From contig JAUCBJ010000287.1 of NCBI GenBank assembly GCA_032718475.1, positions 1-22,824 on the forward strand: a stretch of 22,824 bases of DNA, read 5' to 3'. A program made the position numbers and the translations under genes. This stretch comes from Nemertoderma westbladi. Its lineage: Eukaryota > Xenacoelomorpha > Nemertodermatida > Nemertodermatidae. Shown piece after piece: positions 16,501 to 21,654 of this stretch. Below the pieces are notes generated by a model. The model did not search any database. It was not told the origin of the DNA and worked only from the letters and a program-made list of their open reading frames with translations. The number at the start of each line of letters is the position of its first letter. The first letter of the stretch is position 1.

Positions 16501-18712
16501 GATGACTTCTGTTACCTGGGATCATGGATCCGGAAGTCAGGTGAGGACCTTCGAATACGTAAGGGAAAGGCATGGGCAGCCTTGAATAGGCTTTCCAGGA
16601 TTTGGAAGTCACCGAGAATTAATCGGAAACTTAAGGTCCGGTTATTTAGAGCAGCAGTAGTTCCAGTACTCCTCTATGGGAGTCCATGCTGGGCTCTAAC
16701 TGCTGAGGACACCAAATCTCTGGATGGCACATTCACAAGAATGCTACGCCGGGTTTATTGTGTCAAGTTCAATGCACACATCTCCAACCAGACACTATAT
16801 AACATTGGAGGTGTCTCATTGGTTCCCCCAAGCTTGACACTAGAACAAAATCGCCTCCGCTGTGCAGGACATTGCTTTCGCCGTGAGGACCAGCCAGTGC
16901 ATAATCTTGTACTTTGGCAGCCTCATGGAGTGAATAAGCATGGTGGACAGCCCATGACTTTCTTGAGACGCATCTTAAAGGACACTGGCCATGAAGATGC
17001 GGATGATCTAGCAAATGTCATGGGTAATAGGGAGTTGTGGCTGTGCAATTTTGTCGATAGCCGGCACAGCATTCTTAAAATGCAGCTGCAATGCAGCATG
17101 CCGATCCTAGTAGTAGTAGTTCACAAAATTTGAAAGTTACATTTTTCGGCTAATTGTTTTTCAATATAGGTTTTCTGGGGCGCAAAATACATTGGAAAAT
17201 ATTTAAAAATAATATGATTACTATAAATGGCTGTTTAGTCCTCTCTGCGTATGCAAAAAACGAAAAAAACAAGTACCCATCACTTTTCAGTTAGAACACA
17301 AAATTTTTAATTCACTTACACGATGCTATAAATTCACATTTGCAGGTTTTCTAGGGCGCTGATTCTAATGGAATACATTTCTAATATGCCAGATCATTGC
17401 TACTTGTATTTTTCGTAGTAACTTGGCAAATTTTGGTGCTAGCACCAAATTTCGTACCCATCACCAAAAAGTACAAGTTTGCGATGTCCAGTGCTGTTTT
17501 TATTCATTCCATCGGATTCAGGACCCAGTCATAAGGGGCCGTCCAAGTATGACGTCAGCACTTTAGGGGGGGGAGGTGGGTTGGGAAAATCTGATGACGT
17601 GCTGATGAGGGGAGGGGAGGGGGTCAGCCAAAATCTGACGTCAGCATGTTCATTTATAGGTGCTAGAAGAGATATAGCTATTGAAGATAGATTCAGTCCC
17701 TGGCTGATAACTATTATTATATTATAATATTAATTAATAATTAATAATTTACTATAATTATATAATTCATAATTTGATTAAAAATAATAATTTAATGATT
17801 TACAAGTGATTATAAATAATCTTCATAATATAATAGTTTGTTACAAAAATTTTTTTTAATCTGATTTAGGGGAGGGGGGGGGTATCAACGCCTATCTGAT
17901 GACATCTGATTTAGGGGAGGGAGGGGGTCAACATTTTGGGGAAAAGTCATACTTGGACGGTCCCTAAACCCATATAACGCAAGAAACAAGATGATACTAT
18001 CTACCGATCAATTTGCTTATTTACAAAAATTTGGTTCCAGAATGAGGACCAGACAGTGCATAATCTTGTACTTTGGCATCCTCATGGAGTGAATAAGCAT
18101 GGTGGACAGCCCATGACTTTCTTGAGACGCATCTTAAAGGACACTGGCCTTGAAGATGCGGATGATCTAGCAAATGTCATGGGTGATAGGGAGTTGTGGC
18201 GGTGCAATTTTGTCGATAAGCCGGCACAACATTCTTAAAAATGCAGCTGCAATGCAGCATGCCGATCCTAGTAGTAGTCTTCGTGTCCGACCTACCATCA
18301 ACTATATTAAATATAATAAATTTAGTGCAATTTCTGTAATAATTATATTATGGTAAAGATACATTCAAGATCAAGTTCAAGTTGGATGGCCTCACATCAA
18401 TAGAGTTTGTGGTACTACCTTTAGAGTATTTAATGTGGTGGTAATAATAATCATAATATCAGGTCATAGGATCATGACAGACCATGACATGGTTTTACAT
18501 AAACAATTTATGATTCTTACCTGTAGATACATTGTTGTGCTTGTTTGTGGTTTGAAATTTCTCATTGTCAAAAAGGTAAGCGTGTTGCTAATCGTTCCAA
18601 TAGCAGCAATGGACAGAAGACCAATTGTGGCTATTTGAGTAGCTAACTTGTATTGCCAATGTTGCTCAACTCTTTCAAAGAATGTTAACATGGAAATATT
18701 TGAAGCAGCCAT
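984..18712 (-). CDS. Whole GPCR gene (three coding exons, class A rhodopsin-like receptor, 315 aa when joined)
   Basis: Coding sequence is join(18712-18521, 5721-5543, 1560-984) on the minus strand. The parts are 192 + 179 + 577 = 948 bases, or 315 residues plus stop. Both introns are GT-AG; intron 1 (18520-5722) is phase 0 and intron 2 (5542-1561) is phase 2. The joined protein has seven hydrophobic segments (roughly 26-50, 62-84, 97-122, 145-166, 183-212, 236-264, 279-300). It has Cys99 and Cys172 for the usual extracellular disulfide, D123-R124-F125 as the DRY motif, and N293-F-Y-L-Y297 as the NPxxY equivalent. These are class A GPCR hallmarks. The LAVCDT segment and the PLKA...CTIKRAK second loop suggest the invertebrate neuropeptide (FMRFamide-receptor-like) group. 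It would sit in the plasma membrane and signal through heterotrimeric G proteins; the ligand is unknown. The short tails fit a compact receptor. Confidence 0.85.
1617..2061. other. Intronic stretch without recognised genes; possible old repeat
   Basis: No open frame of interest is present. Bases about 1790-2050 are richer in G+C than their surroundings and contain an imperfect palindromic block near 1875 (CATATTCATGAG). This patch may be an old SINE-like or LINE-tail repeat, but I see no pol III boxes or poly(A) tail that would prove it. Confidence 0.25.
2062..2126 (+). repeat. 36-bp tandem duplication
   Basis: The sequence AAAACCTTCTCACTGATATA occurs at 2062 and again at 2098, each followed by a near-identical ACC(A/G)ACAA. 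The period is 36 bases, with two copies. It is a short local duplication in intron 2 with no coding content. Confidence 0.75.
2312..3090 (-). pseudogene. Decayed pogo/Tigger-like (DDE_1, Tc1/mariner superfamily) transposase relic
   Basis: Minus-strand pieces line up in the order expected for a pogo/Jerky-type transposase. They run: first catalytic block NYDKTNFADNP (about 3045-3005; families usually have YDETN), IFIPALVCYKAKNCYSEWTKNGPNG (about 2905-2825), VIEKCIELEIRFVF (about 2700-2655), ANTTN..PLDVAVFCP.KWIWRK (about 2650-2585), and the C-terminal ENVIAEFWSYGIYNLNRKEVL (about 2480-2400). It is dead: stop codons fall after ICRHG and just before PLDV, frame shifts lie near 2945 and 2590, and the block that should carry the second catalytic Asp (GDNxxSH) is missing around 2700-2750. 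No terminal inverted repeats were found. The N-terminal DNA-binding part was not located. Confidence 0.8.
3091..3846. other. Intronic stretch, nothing recognised
   Basis: A plus-strand open frame (3496-3879) is rich in Ile, Phe and Tyr, with an initial hydrophobic run. I see no conserved motif, Met start or partner exon, and its composition matches the AT-rich background. The part next to 3090 may be the decayed N-terminal side of the pogo relic. Confidence 0.3.
3847..3886. repeat. Perfect 12-bp inverted repeat (hairpin)
   Basis: CATGTAATCAGT at 3847-3858 is exactly complementary to ACTGATTACATG at 3875-3886, with a 16-base loop. It lies at the left part of a GC-richer island (about 3770-4140) without recognised coding content. 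The hairpin could be the end of an unrecognised element. Confidence 0.7.
3887..4260. other. GC-richer unassigned island and flank
   Basis: Two overlapping plus-strand frames of 62 to 85 codons run through 3884-4158. Neither has motifs I recognise, and each is short enough to arise by chance in this GC-richer patch. An ATCAATAAAATAAATAAAT run follows at 4145. It may be an unidentified old repeat. Confidence 0.25.
4261..4350 (+). repeat. 20-bp tandem repeat, 4.5 copies
   Basis: Units begin at 4261, 4281, 4301 and 4321, with a partial unit at 4341. The consensus is (A/C)TGATAAT(T/C)AATATAT(A/T)TTA. The period is exactly 20 bases and the first two units are almost identical. It is a noncoding AT-rich minisatellite in intron 2. 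Confidence 0.9.
4605..4725 (+). repeat. Degenerate minisatellite inside the MITE
   Basis: The motif (G)GCGTTTATTCG(A/G)GG(G)A is repeated about six times with substitutions (GGCATTTATTCGGGGAA, GGCGTTAATTCATGAG). A related copy lies near the right end, at about 5420-5470. The repeat keeps the CGAATAA/TTATTCG word of the inverted terminal repeats, suggesting that it grew from the element's own end. Confidence 0.65.
5252..5333 (+). repeat. GACAGACGGACA-type imperfect microsatellite
   Basis: Tandem variants of GACGGACA, GACAGACA and GACGAACA run through these bases, purine-rich on the plus strand. The tract sits inside the TA-flanked MITE and has no coding content. Confidence 0.75.
5543..5721 (-). 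CDS. GPCR exon 2: TM2, first extracellular loop, TM3 and the DR of DRY
   Basis: The acceptor TTACATTTTGCAG lies just before 5721 and the donor after 5543 reads AG|GTATTC. The exon encodes residues 65-124: ILAVCDTVSLLWDG (TM2 with the conserved LAxxD), MPFPLLG, Cys99 at the top of TM3, and TM3 ending in VAVTVD and the first two bases of Arg124. It is 179 bases long. It continues exon 1 in phase 0 (MYLQ|ILAV), giving the class A pattern STxMYLxxLAVxDT. There are no stops in frame. Confidence 0.85.
5722..6258. other. Intronic stretch, nothing recognised
   Basis: This stretch is AT-rich, with no supported gene. Around 5990-6090 there are repeated words (CCACTCGTTGG, CAACTCGTG, CCACTCGG, GATGAGTG) that look like a decayed short repeat or MITE, but I could not define its ends. 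Confidence 0.25.
6259..6290. repeat. Perfect 14-bp palindromic hairpin
   Basis: AATGCTATATAGAG at 6259-6272 and its exact reverse complement at 6277-6290 are separated by the four bases CATT. On either strand it would form a stable hairpin. It is not linked to any gene here and there is no U-rich tail typical of a terminator. Confidence 0.85.
6541..6755 (+). pseudogene. Fragment of a second, Jockey/CR1-like LINE reverse transcriptase
   Basis: NGLPQGP at about 6544-6567 resembles the GxPQGS motif of reverse transcriptase. NKYLGLHIDDRLSWNAHIK (about 6660-6718), followed by KLSNIRG, matches the thumb-region motif YKYLGxxIDxxLxWxxHI of Jockey/CR1-type LINEs. The (F/Y)xDD catalytic block that should lie between them is absent, so the copy is internally deleted. 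It ends abruptly in a run of 22 C (6756-6777). It differs from the larger LINE further on, whose motif reads FCYLGSWI. Confidence 0.6.
6756..6777 (+). repeat. Pure C22 tract
   Basis: Twenty-two C in a row directly follow the LINE fragment and mark its right border. Confidence 0.95.
6811..6944 (+). repeat. 67-bp tandem duplication
   Basis: GTTACCAATG...TTTTTCTAACCAAAACAATAA at 6811 recurs at 6878 as GTTACCAATTG...TTTTTCTAATCAAAACAATAA. The period is 67 bases, with roughly one change in six. It is noncoding. Confidence 0.75.
6978..7170 (+). repeat. G-rich degenerate minisatellite around a G21 tract
   Basis: Irregular copies of GGGGTAACAGGAATGG surround a pure run of 21 G at 6994-7014. Seven or more 'TAACA(G)GGAATG' words can be counted. 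The plus strand is very G-rich and could form quadruplexes. It borders the 5' end of the large LINE. Confidence 0.8.
7171..7925 (+). mobile_element. Probable 5' leader of the RTE/RTEX-like LINE
   Basis: This is a GC-richer noncoding stretch directly upstream of the LINE endonuclease. It contains two diverged tandem units of about 111 bases, beginning with GCAGGGGTA at 7356 and 7467; each includes CACTGCGAC(C/A) near its end. Short open frames exist on both strands but none shows a domain. Tandemly repeated leaders are usual for LINE promoters. The exact LINE start is not visible and could be near 7171, where the G-rich minisatellite stops. Confidence 0.45.
7926..9341 (+). pseudogene. RTE/RTEX-like LINE, 5' part: APE-type endonuclease and linker
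   Basis: This is the N-terminal part of a LINE polyprotein. Seen in order: VNTLTLG (about 7950; the WNVxTL start of the APE endonuclease, Trp replaced), GNGGIGLLMNP (about 8130-8160), LIVCYSPTS (about 8267-8293), LGDFNASLH (catalytic GDFNA, about 8380-8407), IDHILFRRK (about 8567-8593) and SSDHRLILAK (about 8641-8670). The linker ends in FAEVKAAAKSI. The endonuclease would nick target DNA to prime reverse transcription. It is broken: frame shifts occur between about 7990 and 8130, near 8485 and near 9065. At 9338 it is cut by the TTAA insertion and resumes at 15574 with KTNRASGVDG, so codons on the two sides join exactly. Confidence 0.85.
9338..9341 (+). other. TTAA target-site duplication, left
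   Basis: LINE sequence AAGAGCA|TTAA is followed by the element start CCCTATTA. The same TTAA stands at 15572-15575 before AGACCAATCG. Removing the element and one TTAA restores a continuous LINE codon series (KSI|KTNRASG). Confidence 0.85.
9355..9388 (+). repeat. G12-TCAATATGA-C13 subterminal structure of the TTAA element
   Basis: Twelve G (9355-9366), nine bases, then 13 C (9376-9388) can fold into a very stable stem. The other end has GGTCAATATGAC followed by C16 (15507-15532). Because this motif occurs at both ends in the same sense it is probably a feature of the family, with homopolymers that have expanded. Confidence 0.7.
9389..10061 (+). repeat. Left part of the 163-bp-period palindrome array
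   Basis: The core palindrome (T)TTGGTGC(T/C)(A/G)GCACCAAA sits at 9707-9724, 9870-9887 and 10034-10051, spaced 163 and 164 bases. A decayed copy is near 9515-9530. Between cores, words such as ACTTGTATTTTTCGG(T) and TTTCTTGCGTT recur in each unit. Open frames here are fragments of the repeat, not genes. Confidence 0.85.
10062..10290 (-). other. 3' end region of the PLE with a hammerhead-like core (tentative)
   Basis: On the minus strand CCTGAAGATGGCCC...GGCAGAAA (10172-10147) has the layout of a hammerhead ribozyme core (CUGANGA, a short stem, GAAA). It is followed by ATTA-ATTGA-TAAT, which can form a stem III ending in a UA site. PLEs are known to carry hammerhead motifs in their terminal repeats. 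Stem II is imperfect and I could not pair stem I, so this may be a decayed motif only. Confidence 0.35.
10671..11359 (-). repeat. Direct repeats in the PLE 3' region
   Basis: A 26-base word beginning AGTAAATGAGCGTATTTCTA occurs exactly at 10671-10696 and 11334-11359 (spacing 663), with diverged similarity around it. Within this interval a second tandem duplication begins at 10771 and 10950 (GTATTATATCCCTAAAGATT), with units of 179 and about 200 bases. The longer unit carries about 20 extra bases. Confidence 0.8.
11635..12040 (-). pseudogene. PLE GIY-YIG endonuclease domain with its Cys motif
   Basis: The reading frame includes a Cys cluster CGRARCLTC (about 12036-12010), then NVLYILTC and FYIGQTEQALRERLSKHRS. 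This is the GIY-YIG nuclease core (here LYI...YIG) with its following Arg and His. It is followed by EHFLSCPIS, RIHAEANYIYRFKPPWN, where the conserved Glu and the 'FKPxLN' end are characteristic of Penelope-like elements. In families the nuclease cuts the target DNA for priming. The frame is open for this domain but is one frame away from the RT part, with the shift lying at the C21 tract (12058-12078). Confidence 0.85.
12041..12498 (-). pseudogene. PLE reverse transcriptase, C-terminal part
   Basis: The minus-strand frame shows FSRKLPIPYSSFHSARMLEAV, then GQLQRYVRLTGGGEAL, YLTDSLISGYPRALLERL and a basic stretch. This is the part after the catalytic fingers and palm in Penelope-like reverse transcriptases (IPYSSxHPxxxxxAxxxGElxRyxxl). 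The catalytic YADD region is missing because the copy is truncated at about 12498. The frame then enters the C21 tract (a Gly run in translation) and ends at 12029. Confidence 0.8.
12058..12078 (+). repeat. Pure C21 tract at the RT/endonuclease frame break
   Basis: Twenty-one C lie between the PLE reverse transcriptase and nuclease parts. The two domains are in different frames on either side, so a change in tract length (in the genome or the assembly) is the simplest cause. Confidence 0.9.
12499..13060 (+). repeat. Right part of the 163-bp-period array and following element body
   Basis: Core palindromes lie at 12655-12672 and 12818-12835, 163 bases apart, with a remnant at about 12499. The units contain CACCTTGTTTCTTGCGTTATACGGG. 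From 12836 to 13060 unique body sequence runs to AGCCATTTATAGTAATCATA, where the 2.2-kb insertion begins. The same segment is found inverted at 17122-18035. Confidence 0.85.
13258..13327 (+). other. tRNA-like pol III promoter block (SINE head or tRNA relic)
   Basis: TTGGCGCAGTGGT (about 13259-13271) fits box A and GAGTTCGAATCC (13310-13321) fits box B (GGTTCGANTCC), with about 40 bases between. GATTAAGGCG in the D-loop region recalls Leu/Ser tRNAs. The T stem and acceptor stem do not pair cleanly, so it is not a working tRNA gene. Downstream poly(A) or repeats expected of a SINE tail are not obvious. Confidence 0.55.
13399..13685 (+). other. LTR-like promoter/poly(A) block
   Basis: The block starts TGTGGAACG and ends near CCACCA. 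It includes a TATA box CTATATAAGG (13508-13517) and, 108 bases on, AATAAA (13617-13622). A TTGGGACAGCC that could be a primer-binding site follows at 13686. This order is that of a short Ty3-like LTR. No second LTR and no gag or pol frame were found, so it may be a solo or deleted LTR, or a chance promoter arrangement. Confidence 0.35.
15235..15571 (+). mobile_element. Right end of the TTAA element
   Basis: Body sequence continues from the insertion point (TATTTTCCAATGTATTTTGC and so on) through a decayed core (AATTTTGGTGCTGCAATA, about 15368). It then runs through GGTCAATATGAC-C16 (15507-15532) to the terminal CTAATAGGG at 15571. The part 15256-15348 is repeated inverted at about 17125-17205. 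Confidence 0.75.
15572..17120 (+). pseudogene. RTE/RTEX-like LINE, 3' part: reverse transcriptase and C-terminal domain
   Basis: After the right TTAA the LINE resumes as KTNRASGVDGVPPEVFK and stays open to 17133. Reverse transcriptase motifs in order: LVPVPKKGN, FRGISLI, NQNGFRKGRGT (about 15856-15888), FFVDFFKAFDSV (catalytic Asp, about 15957-15992), GVLQGDTLAPFLF (about 16135-16173), LDFADDLG (FADD catalytic pair, about 16297-16320), and FCYLGSWI (about 16508-16531). The C-terminal part has YGSPCWALT, RLRCAGHCFRRED and VLWQPHGVNKHGGQP. The FADD box and the AGHC/VLWxP end suggest the RTE/RTEX group. A one-base deletion near 17059 (compared with the copy at 18218) replaces the natural end VDKPAQHS with a run into the tail. 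The 3' end is a (TAG)n tail at about 17107-17120. Confidence 0.9.
17122..17531 (-). mobile_element. Inverted partial copy of the TTAA element (part 1)
   Basis: Read on the minus strand this matches 12745-13060 and then 15256-15348 without interruption, including the core palindrome TTTGGTGCTAGCACCAAA (17432-17449). It lacks the 2.2-kb insertion and so shows its empty site. It starts directly after the LINE's (TAG)n tail; the terminal 220 bases of the element, including the TTAA end, are missing. Confidence 0.85.
17535..17964. mobile_element. PIF/Harbinger-type MITE with TAA target duplication
   Basis: The left end GGGGCCGTCCAAGTATGA and, as reverse complement, the right end GGGACCGTCCAAGTATGA match at 17 of 18 bases. 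They are flanked by TAA at 17532-17534 and 17965-17967. The homologous site at about 12740-12760 (ATACGGGTTTATGAGGGTCC) has a single copy and no insertion. A three-base TWA duplication with a GGGGCCG-type end fits PIF/Harbinger. It is 430 bases long, with G-rich flanks near each end and an AT-rich centre. It encodes no transposase. Confidence 0.8.
17968..18035 (-). mobile_element. Inverted partial copy of the TTAA element (part 2)
   Basis: Minus-strand sequence continues the array unit across the MITE (AACCAAATTTTTGTAAATAAGCAAATTGAT...CTTGTTTCTTGCG), matching 12663-12735. It ends at 18035, in the middle of the core palindrome, where the second LINE tail begins. Confidence 0.8.
18040..18276 (+). 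pseudogene. Second LINE 3' tail, same family, 5'-truncated
   Basis: It matches 16885-17115 with about eight differences and two single-base gaps in some 230 bases. The frame encodes HNLVLWHPHGVNKHGGQP, FLRRILKDTG and LWRCNFVDKPAQHS, then stop. It keeps the natural C-terminus that the larger copy has lost. It ends GCCGATCCTAGTAGTAG, the same short TAG tail. This is a typical 5'-truncated LINE insertion, or a duplicated tail left by a rearrangement. Confidence 0.85.
18277..18520. other. 5' end of intron 1
   Basis: This is AT-rich sequence between the LINE tail and the exon 1 donor (CTACAG|GTAAGAATC). Nothing else is recognised. Confidence 0.3.
18521..18712 (-). CDS. GPCR exon 1: start codon, N-terminus and TM1
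   Basis: Translation starts at the ATG at 18712-18710. The context AACTATGG has A at -3 and G at +4, a good Kozak match. The N-terminus has one N-glycosylation site (N5-I-S) and no signal peptide. TM1 spans about residues 26-50 with the conserved Asn in ISNTLTFLTM. Then comes the first intracellular loop RNFKPQTSTTMYLQ, ending exactly at a CAG|GTAAGA donor in phase 0. The exon is 64 codons long. Confidence 0.85.
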
Positions 18713-19217
18713 AGTTTCCTTCTGATAAATTTCCTATATACTTAACGAAAGTTGTATCGAAATGCAGATAACAATGAATGTTACACTAGTATTTATTTGA
18801 AGCATGATGCATGAAGATTGAAAACAAATGCCAAAAAATGACAAAGATCTGAAAATAATTGGTTAATTAAAAAATAATTCCTCTATTACTTGGTTGACCT
18901 TTAACTTCTCAAATTTGGATTAATGGATTTTGTTATTTTCTAAGGTAAATTACAAAATAATTGCCGCAACGCTCTTTGTTTTCTGAACCTGTAAATAATT
19001 ATAATAGCTTTATTTTTCATATTCACAATCGCAAAGAGGTCATAATACATCATTAAACATAAAATCTCACATTCTTCTGTCATATCTATATTTTCCAAAT
19101 ATTTGAATTAATCTGACAAACAATGACACATAATGTCAGAATTTTGTGTCCAGCTTTATCAACATACCTGATAAACACATACCGGAAGAGGATTCGACTA
19201 TTTTGTGGCACAATTGA
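18713..19217. promoter_or_regulatory. Divergent intergenic region, possible GPCR promoter
   Basis: This region lies between the GPCR start (going left) and the protein-like frame going right. A TATATAGG-like word (minus strand, about 18732-18739) is about 20-30 bases upstream of the GPCR ATG, close for a TATA element unless the 5' UTR is very short. A 5' UTR exon further upstream cannot be excluded. The rest is AT-rich with no recognised element. Confidence 0.3.
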
Positions 19218-20040
19218 GTTAGAATCTTCGGAAGGTACAACGCAGGGCGACCCAGCTGCATTTCCCTGATCTGGTATTTCAGTGACCAAACTACCAATGA
19301 TGACAATGTAGTAACTCTTAGTTTGGTTGGTATATTAGTTCTGACTAATATAATAACTGGTTGTCAACTTTTCATGACTAACAAATACGTATTCCCAGGT
19401 TATTCCACGATAAATGTTATACCCCTTACTGGAAGTATTTGTGTGTTTTTCGGCACTAGCTATTGGCTTGTTAAAATAAACGAGGAAGGATTGACGCAAA
19501 GGAAATTTTCATTTCGTCATCATCGCATATCTGTGTCGCAAATAAGACTCTCCCAACAATAAATACATAGCTATTGTCCAACTGGACCGAACTGTAACAA
19601 TGTTCTCCAAGATTGATCGCAATGATCAAATGTTAACTCCTGCCACTTCCAGTTGTAACTTGGAAAAAAGAGAAGCTGATATGGATGAAGCAGACAGGTG
19701 GATTAAAGATTATAGTGAGACATCAGGAGATTATTATGAAAGAATTGGTCCAATCAATATGATAGAGCGAATTCGAATACGGGACATCTGGTTTGGAAAC
19801 GAAGATTGTAACACTGTGATAATTAGAAGTGAGACAAATGTGTGGGTTTATAAAGTAACTGGAGAGTTGCTTCAAAGGCTCCCAATAAAGGTCGCCATAA
19901 ATACCGGAACCCTTTACCGGTCTGATGTCTGGACTTCTGAGTTACAGGATAAGATGTATACCTCCATGAACTTTGTTCTACTTGATTCGCATAACATGAT
20001 CGCTATATTTCATCCGGTGCCTATCTCAGTTAATAAATAG
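19218..20040 (+). pseudogene. Protein-like frame with a frame break; beta-propeller character, tentative RMC1/Mic1-like
   Basis: Two overlapping plus-strand frames look like one protein. The first (open 19218-19562) includes GSICVFFGTSYWLVKINEEG and HHRISVSQIR. The second (open 19546-20040) continues SPNNKYIAIVQLDRTVTMF, then an acidic linker, then DIWFGNEDCNTVIIRSETNVWVYKV. They meet if one base near 19548 is skipped. 'IxxSPNNKYIAIxxxDRTVxMF' is a typical beta-propeller blade. Order and spacing recall, from memory, the N-terminal propeller of RMC1/Mic1 (a late-endosomal Mon1-Ccz1 partner); this is weak. An intron acceptor ATTCCCAG at 19391-19398 may start the exon; upstream codons would then not be coding. 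Exon, pseudogene and sequencing error all remain possible. Confidence 0.35.
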
Positions 20041-21198
20041 ATTGATACGATATTTTTAGTAAATATATTTAAGTTAGCTTACTTCAAATTAACTTGTAAT
20101 TATTTTCCTTGGCCGTCGCACACTAGATAAACCAAATATTTACGATGAATGTCCGTGTTTCTACAATAAACGTAATAATTATTTTTCATTAATATGAAAT
20201 AGTGGACCCTTTAGTTATCGGTGCTATGCCAATGCATTGCTGGATCATCTTAAGGAAGGATACAGTAGTTTATCAATTATTTATTATAACTTATAATTAA
20301 TATTTTCTGTAGTTTTATGATATATGTCAAATATAAATTTGTGTAAAATTAGTGCATAAAATATTGATGGCACACATTTGTATTCTTTATTCAAAATATT
20401 AAAATATTTTAATACTTTTGTGTATTCTTTTTTTTTGTTTTTGTGTCGTTTGTTTCTGTGTATGCTAACCAAATTATTTATTTGCCATGATTTACTTTCA
20501 GTTTAGTACGCAGAATGTTTGAGGTACCTGATCTATAATTTGGTAACAGTACAAATTAAATTACAAATTTATGGCTAAATGTATCATGATTTCGAGATCA
20601 CATCGTTGCTGTATTTCTAGTTAGTTATAGTTAGTTTATTGACAGTAAAGTAATATGGAATAACAATTATATTACCCTATCTTTTCAATATATTTATTGC
20701 AAATACATTTCAAAGAAACCTGAATGTAGTCGTAAATATATTAGTAGGGGTGTGAGTCAGGAAATGTTTGGAAATTTCATATACATTTTCCCGTAAACTT
20801 CCTAGCCATTTTCTGGAAATTTCCTATTTTATTAATTATTTATTTAGCACATTATGAAAACATATATTAAAACACAAGTAAAGTAAACACTAGAAACTTT
20901 CTAGAAACAAGGGATTCCTGTCTAGATGCGTTTAGGTGGTTCGTTGACTTGTCTCTTGTGATCGGAACTACGGATGAAATGTACTTTTCCGGAAATTTCC
21001 TTGAAAAACATATTTTAGGAAAACTCACATTATTAGACGTGGAAATTAGAAATTTGAAGCATGTTCCTGTTTATATCGGTATAAAAACATCTGATCAAAA
21101 AATGCAACAATCGAAAGTGAAAAAAATAATAATTTCATAAGCTACAAAAATATTTACTGTTTTTAACACTAACTTTTTGATTTTGTTTTTCATATATA
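20041..21198. other. AT-rich stretch without a recognised gene
   Basis: Short frames (for example 20949-21140, +) have no motifs I recognise. Around 20760-21000 the words GGAAATTTC, CTGGAAATTTCC and CCGGAAATTTCC recur, which hints at a decayed repeat. A T9 run stands at 20429-20437. Confidence 0.3.
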
Positions 21199-21654
21199 TT
21201 GCTGTATTGTGAGAAGATAGCATCAACCTTAAGTGCACTTCAATTCCGCTGGAACCCAATCTACTATCGGGTGTGGGGTGGAGTTCTTTTCTCGGGGTTG
21301 GCTTTCCAGGCCTCCCCCCCTGGGTATGATATTACTACCACTCCTTGGTGCAATCACGAGCTATGTTGCACCAAGGCATCTGGAGTCTCTACAATCGTGC
21401 TTTCTCTTCACACGATTTTCTAGAACCTCTCTTACTCTAGGACCTCTTTGTCCCTCACTCTCTTTCTCGCGGACCTCGTTGTCCCTTACTCTCTCCCTTA
21501 CTACTCGCTCCCCACACCGGAATTGCACTTTTCTCACCTCCATACATGTCAACACCTCCTGTCCACACTTCTCTCGTACTCACCCTACTAGACTTGTAAA
21601 TATTTTAGGCACTCCGCCTGCGTCAGATTTTTAGTTAATAATTAATTACTGTAG
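21199..21654. other. Region left of the gag-like fragment; possible leader of an LTR element
   Basis: The plus strand is pyrimidine-rich (CTCTCTTACTCTAGGACCTC and similar words repeat about three times at 21424-21500). The minus strand is thus a purine-rich AGAG tract. Open frames here reflect this bias. No LTR ends were identified. Confidence 0.25.

Larger units (their letters stand above)
5722..18520 (-). other. GPCR intron 1 (phase 0, about 12.8 kb)
   Basis: The donor after 18521 reads CTACAG|GTAAGA, a strong match to the animal consensus; the acceptor is TTTTGCAG ending at 5722. The intron is filled with nested elements: LINE fragments, a TTAA element with a Penelope-like insertion, a tRNA/LTR-like segment, and a Harbinger-type MITE. 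The large LINE and the 163-bp array run on the plus strand, opposite to the GPCR. Confidence 0.8.

Noticed and set aside
19086-19289. Minus-strand frame with a good splice donor (ATCAG|GTATGTTG near 19170) as an upstream GPCR exon
   Set aside because: The joined GPCR already has a full N-terminus with a good start codon; this frame has no Met start and no recognisable domain. A 5' UTR exon here cannot be excluded.
21361-21634. Arg/Glu-rich minus-strand and Ser/Leu/Thr-rich plus-strand frames
   Set aside because: They reflect a purine/pyrimidine-biased repeat (AGAG/CTCT), not a gene.
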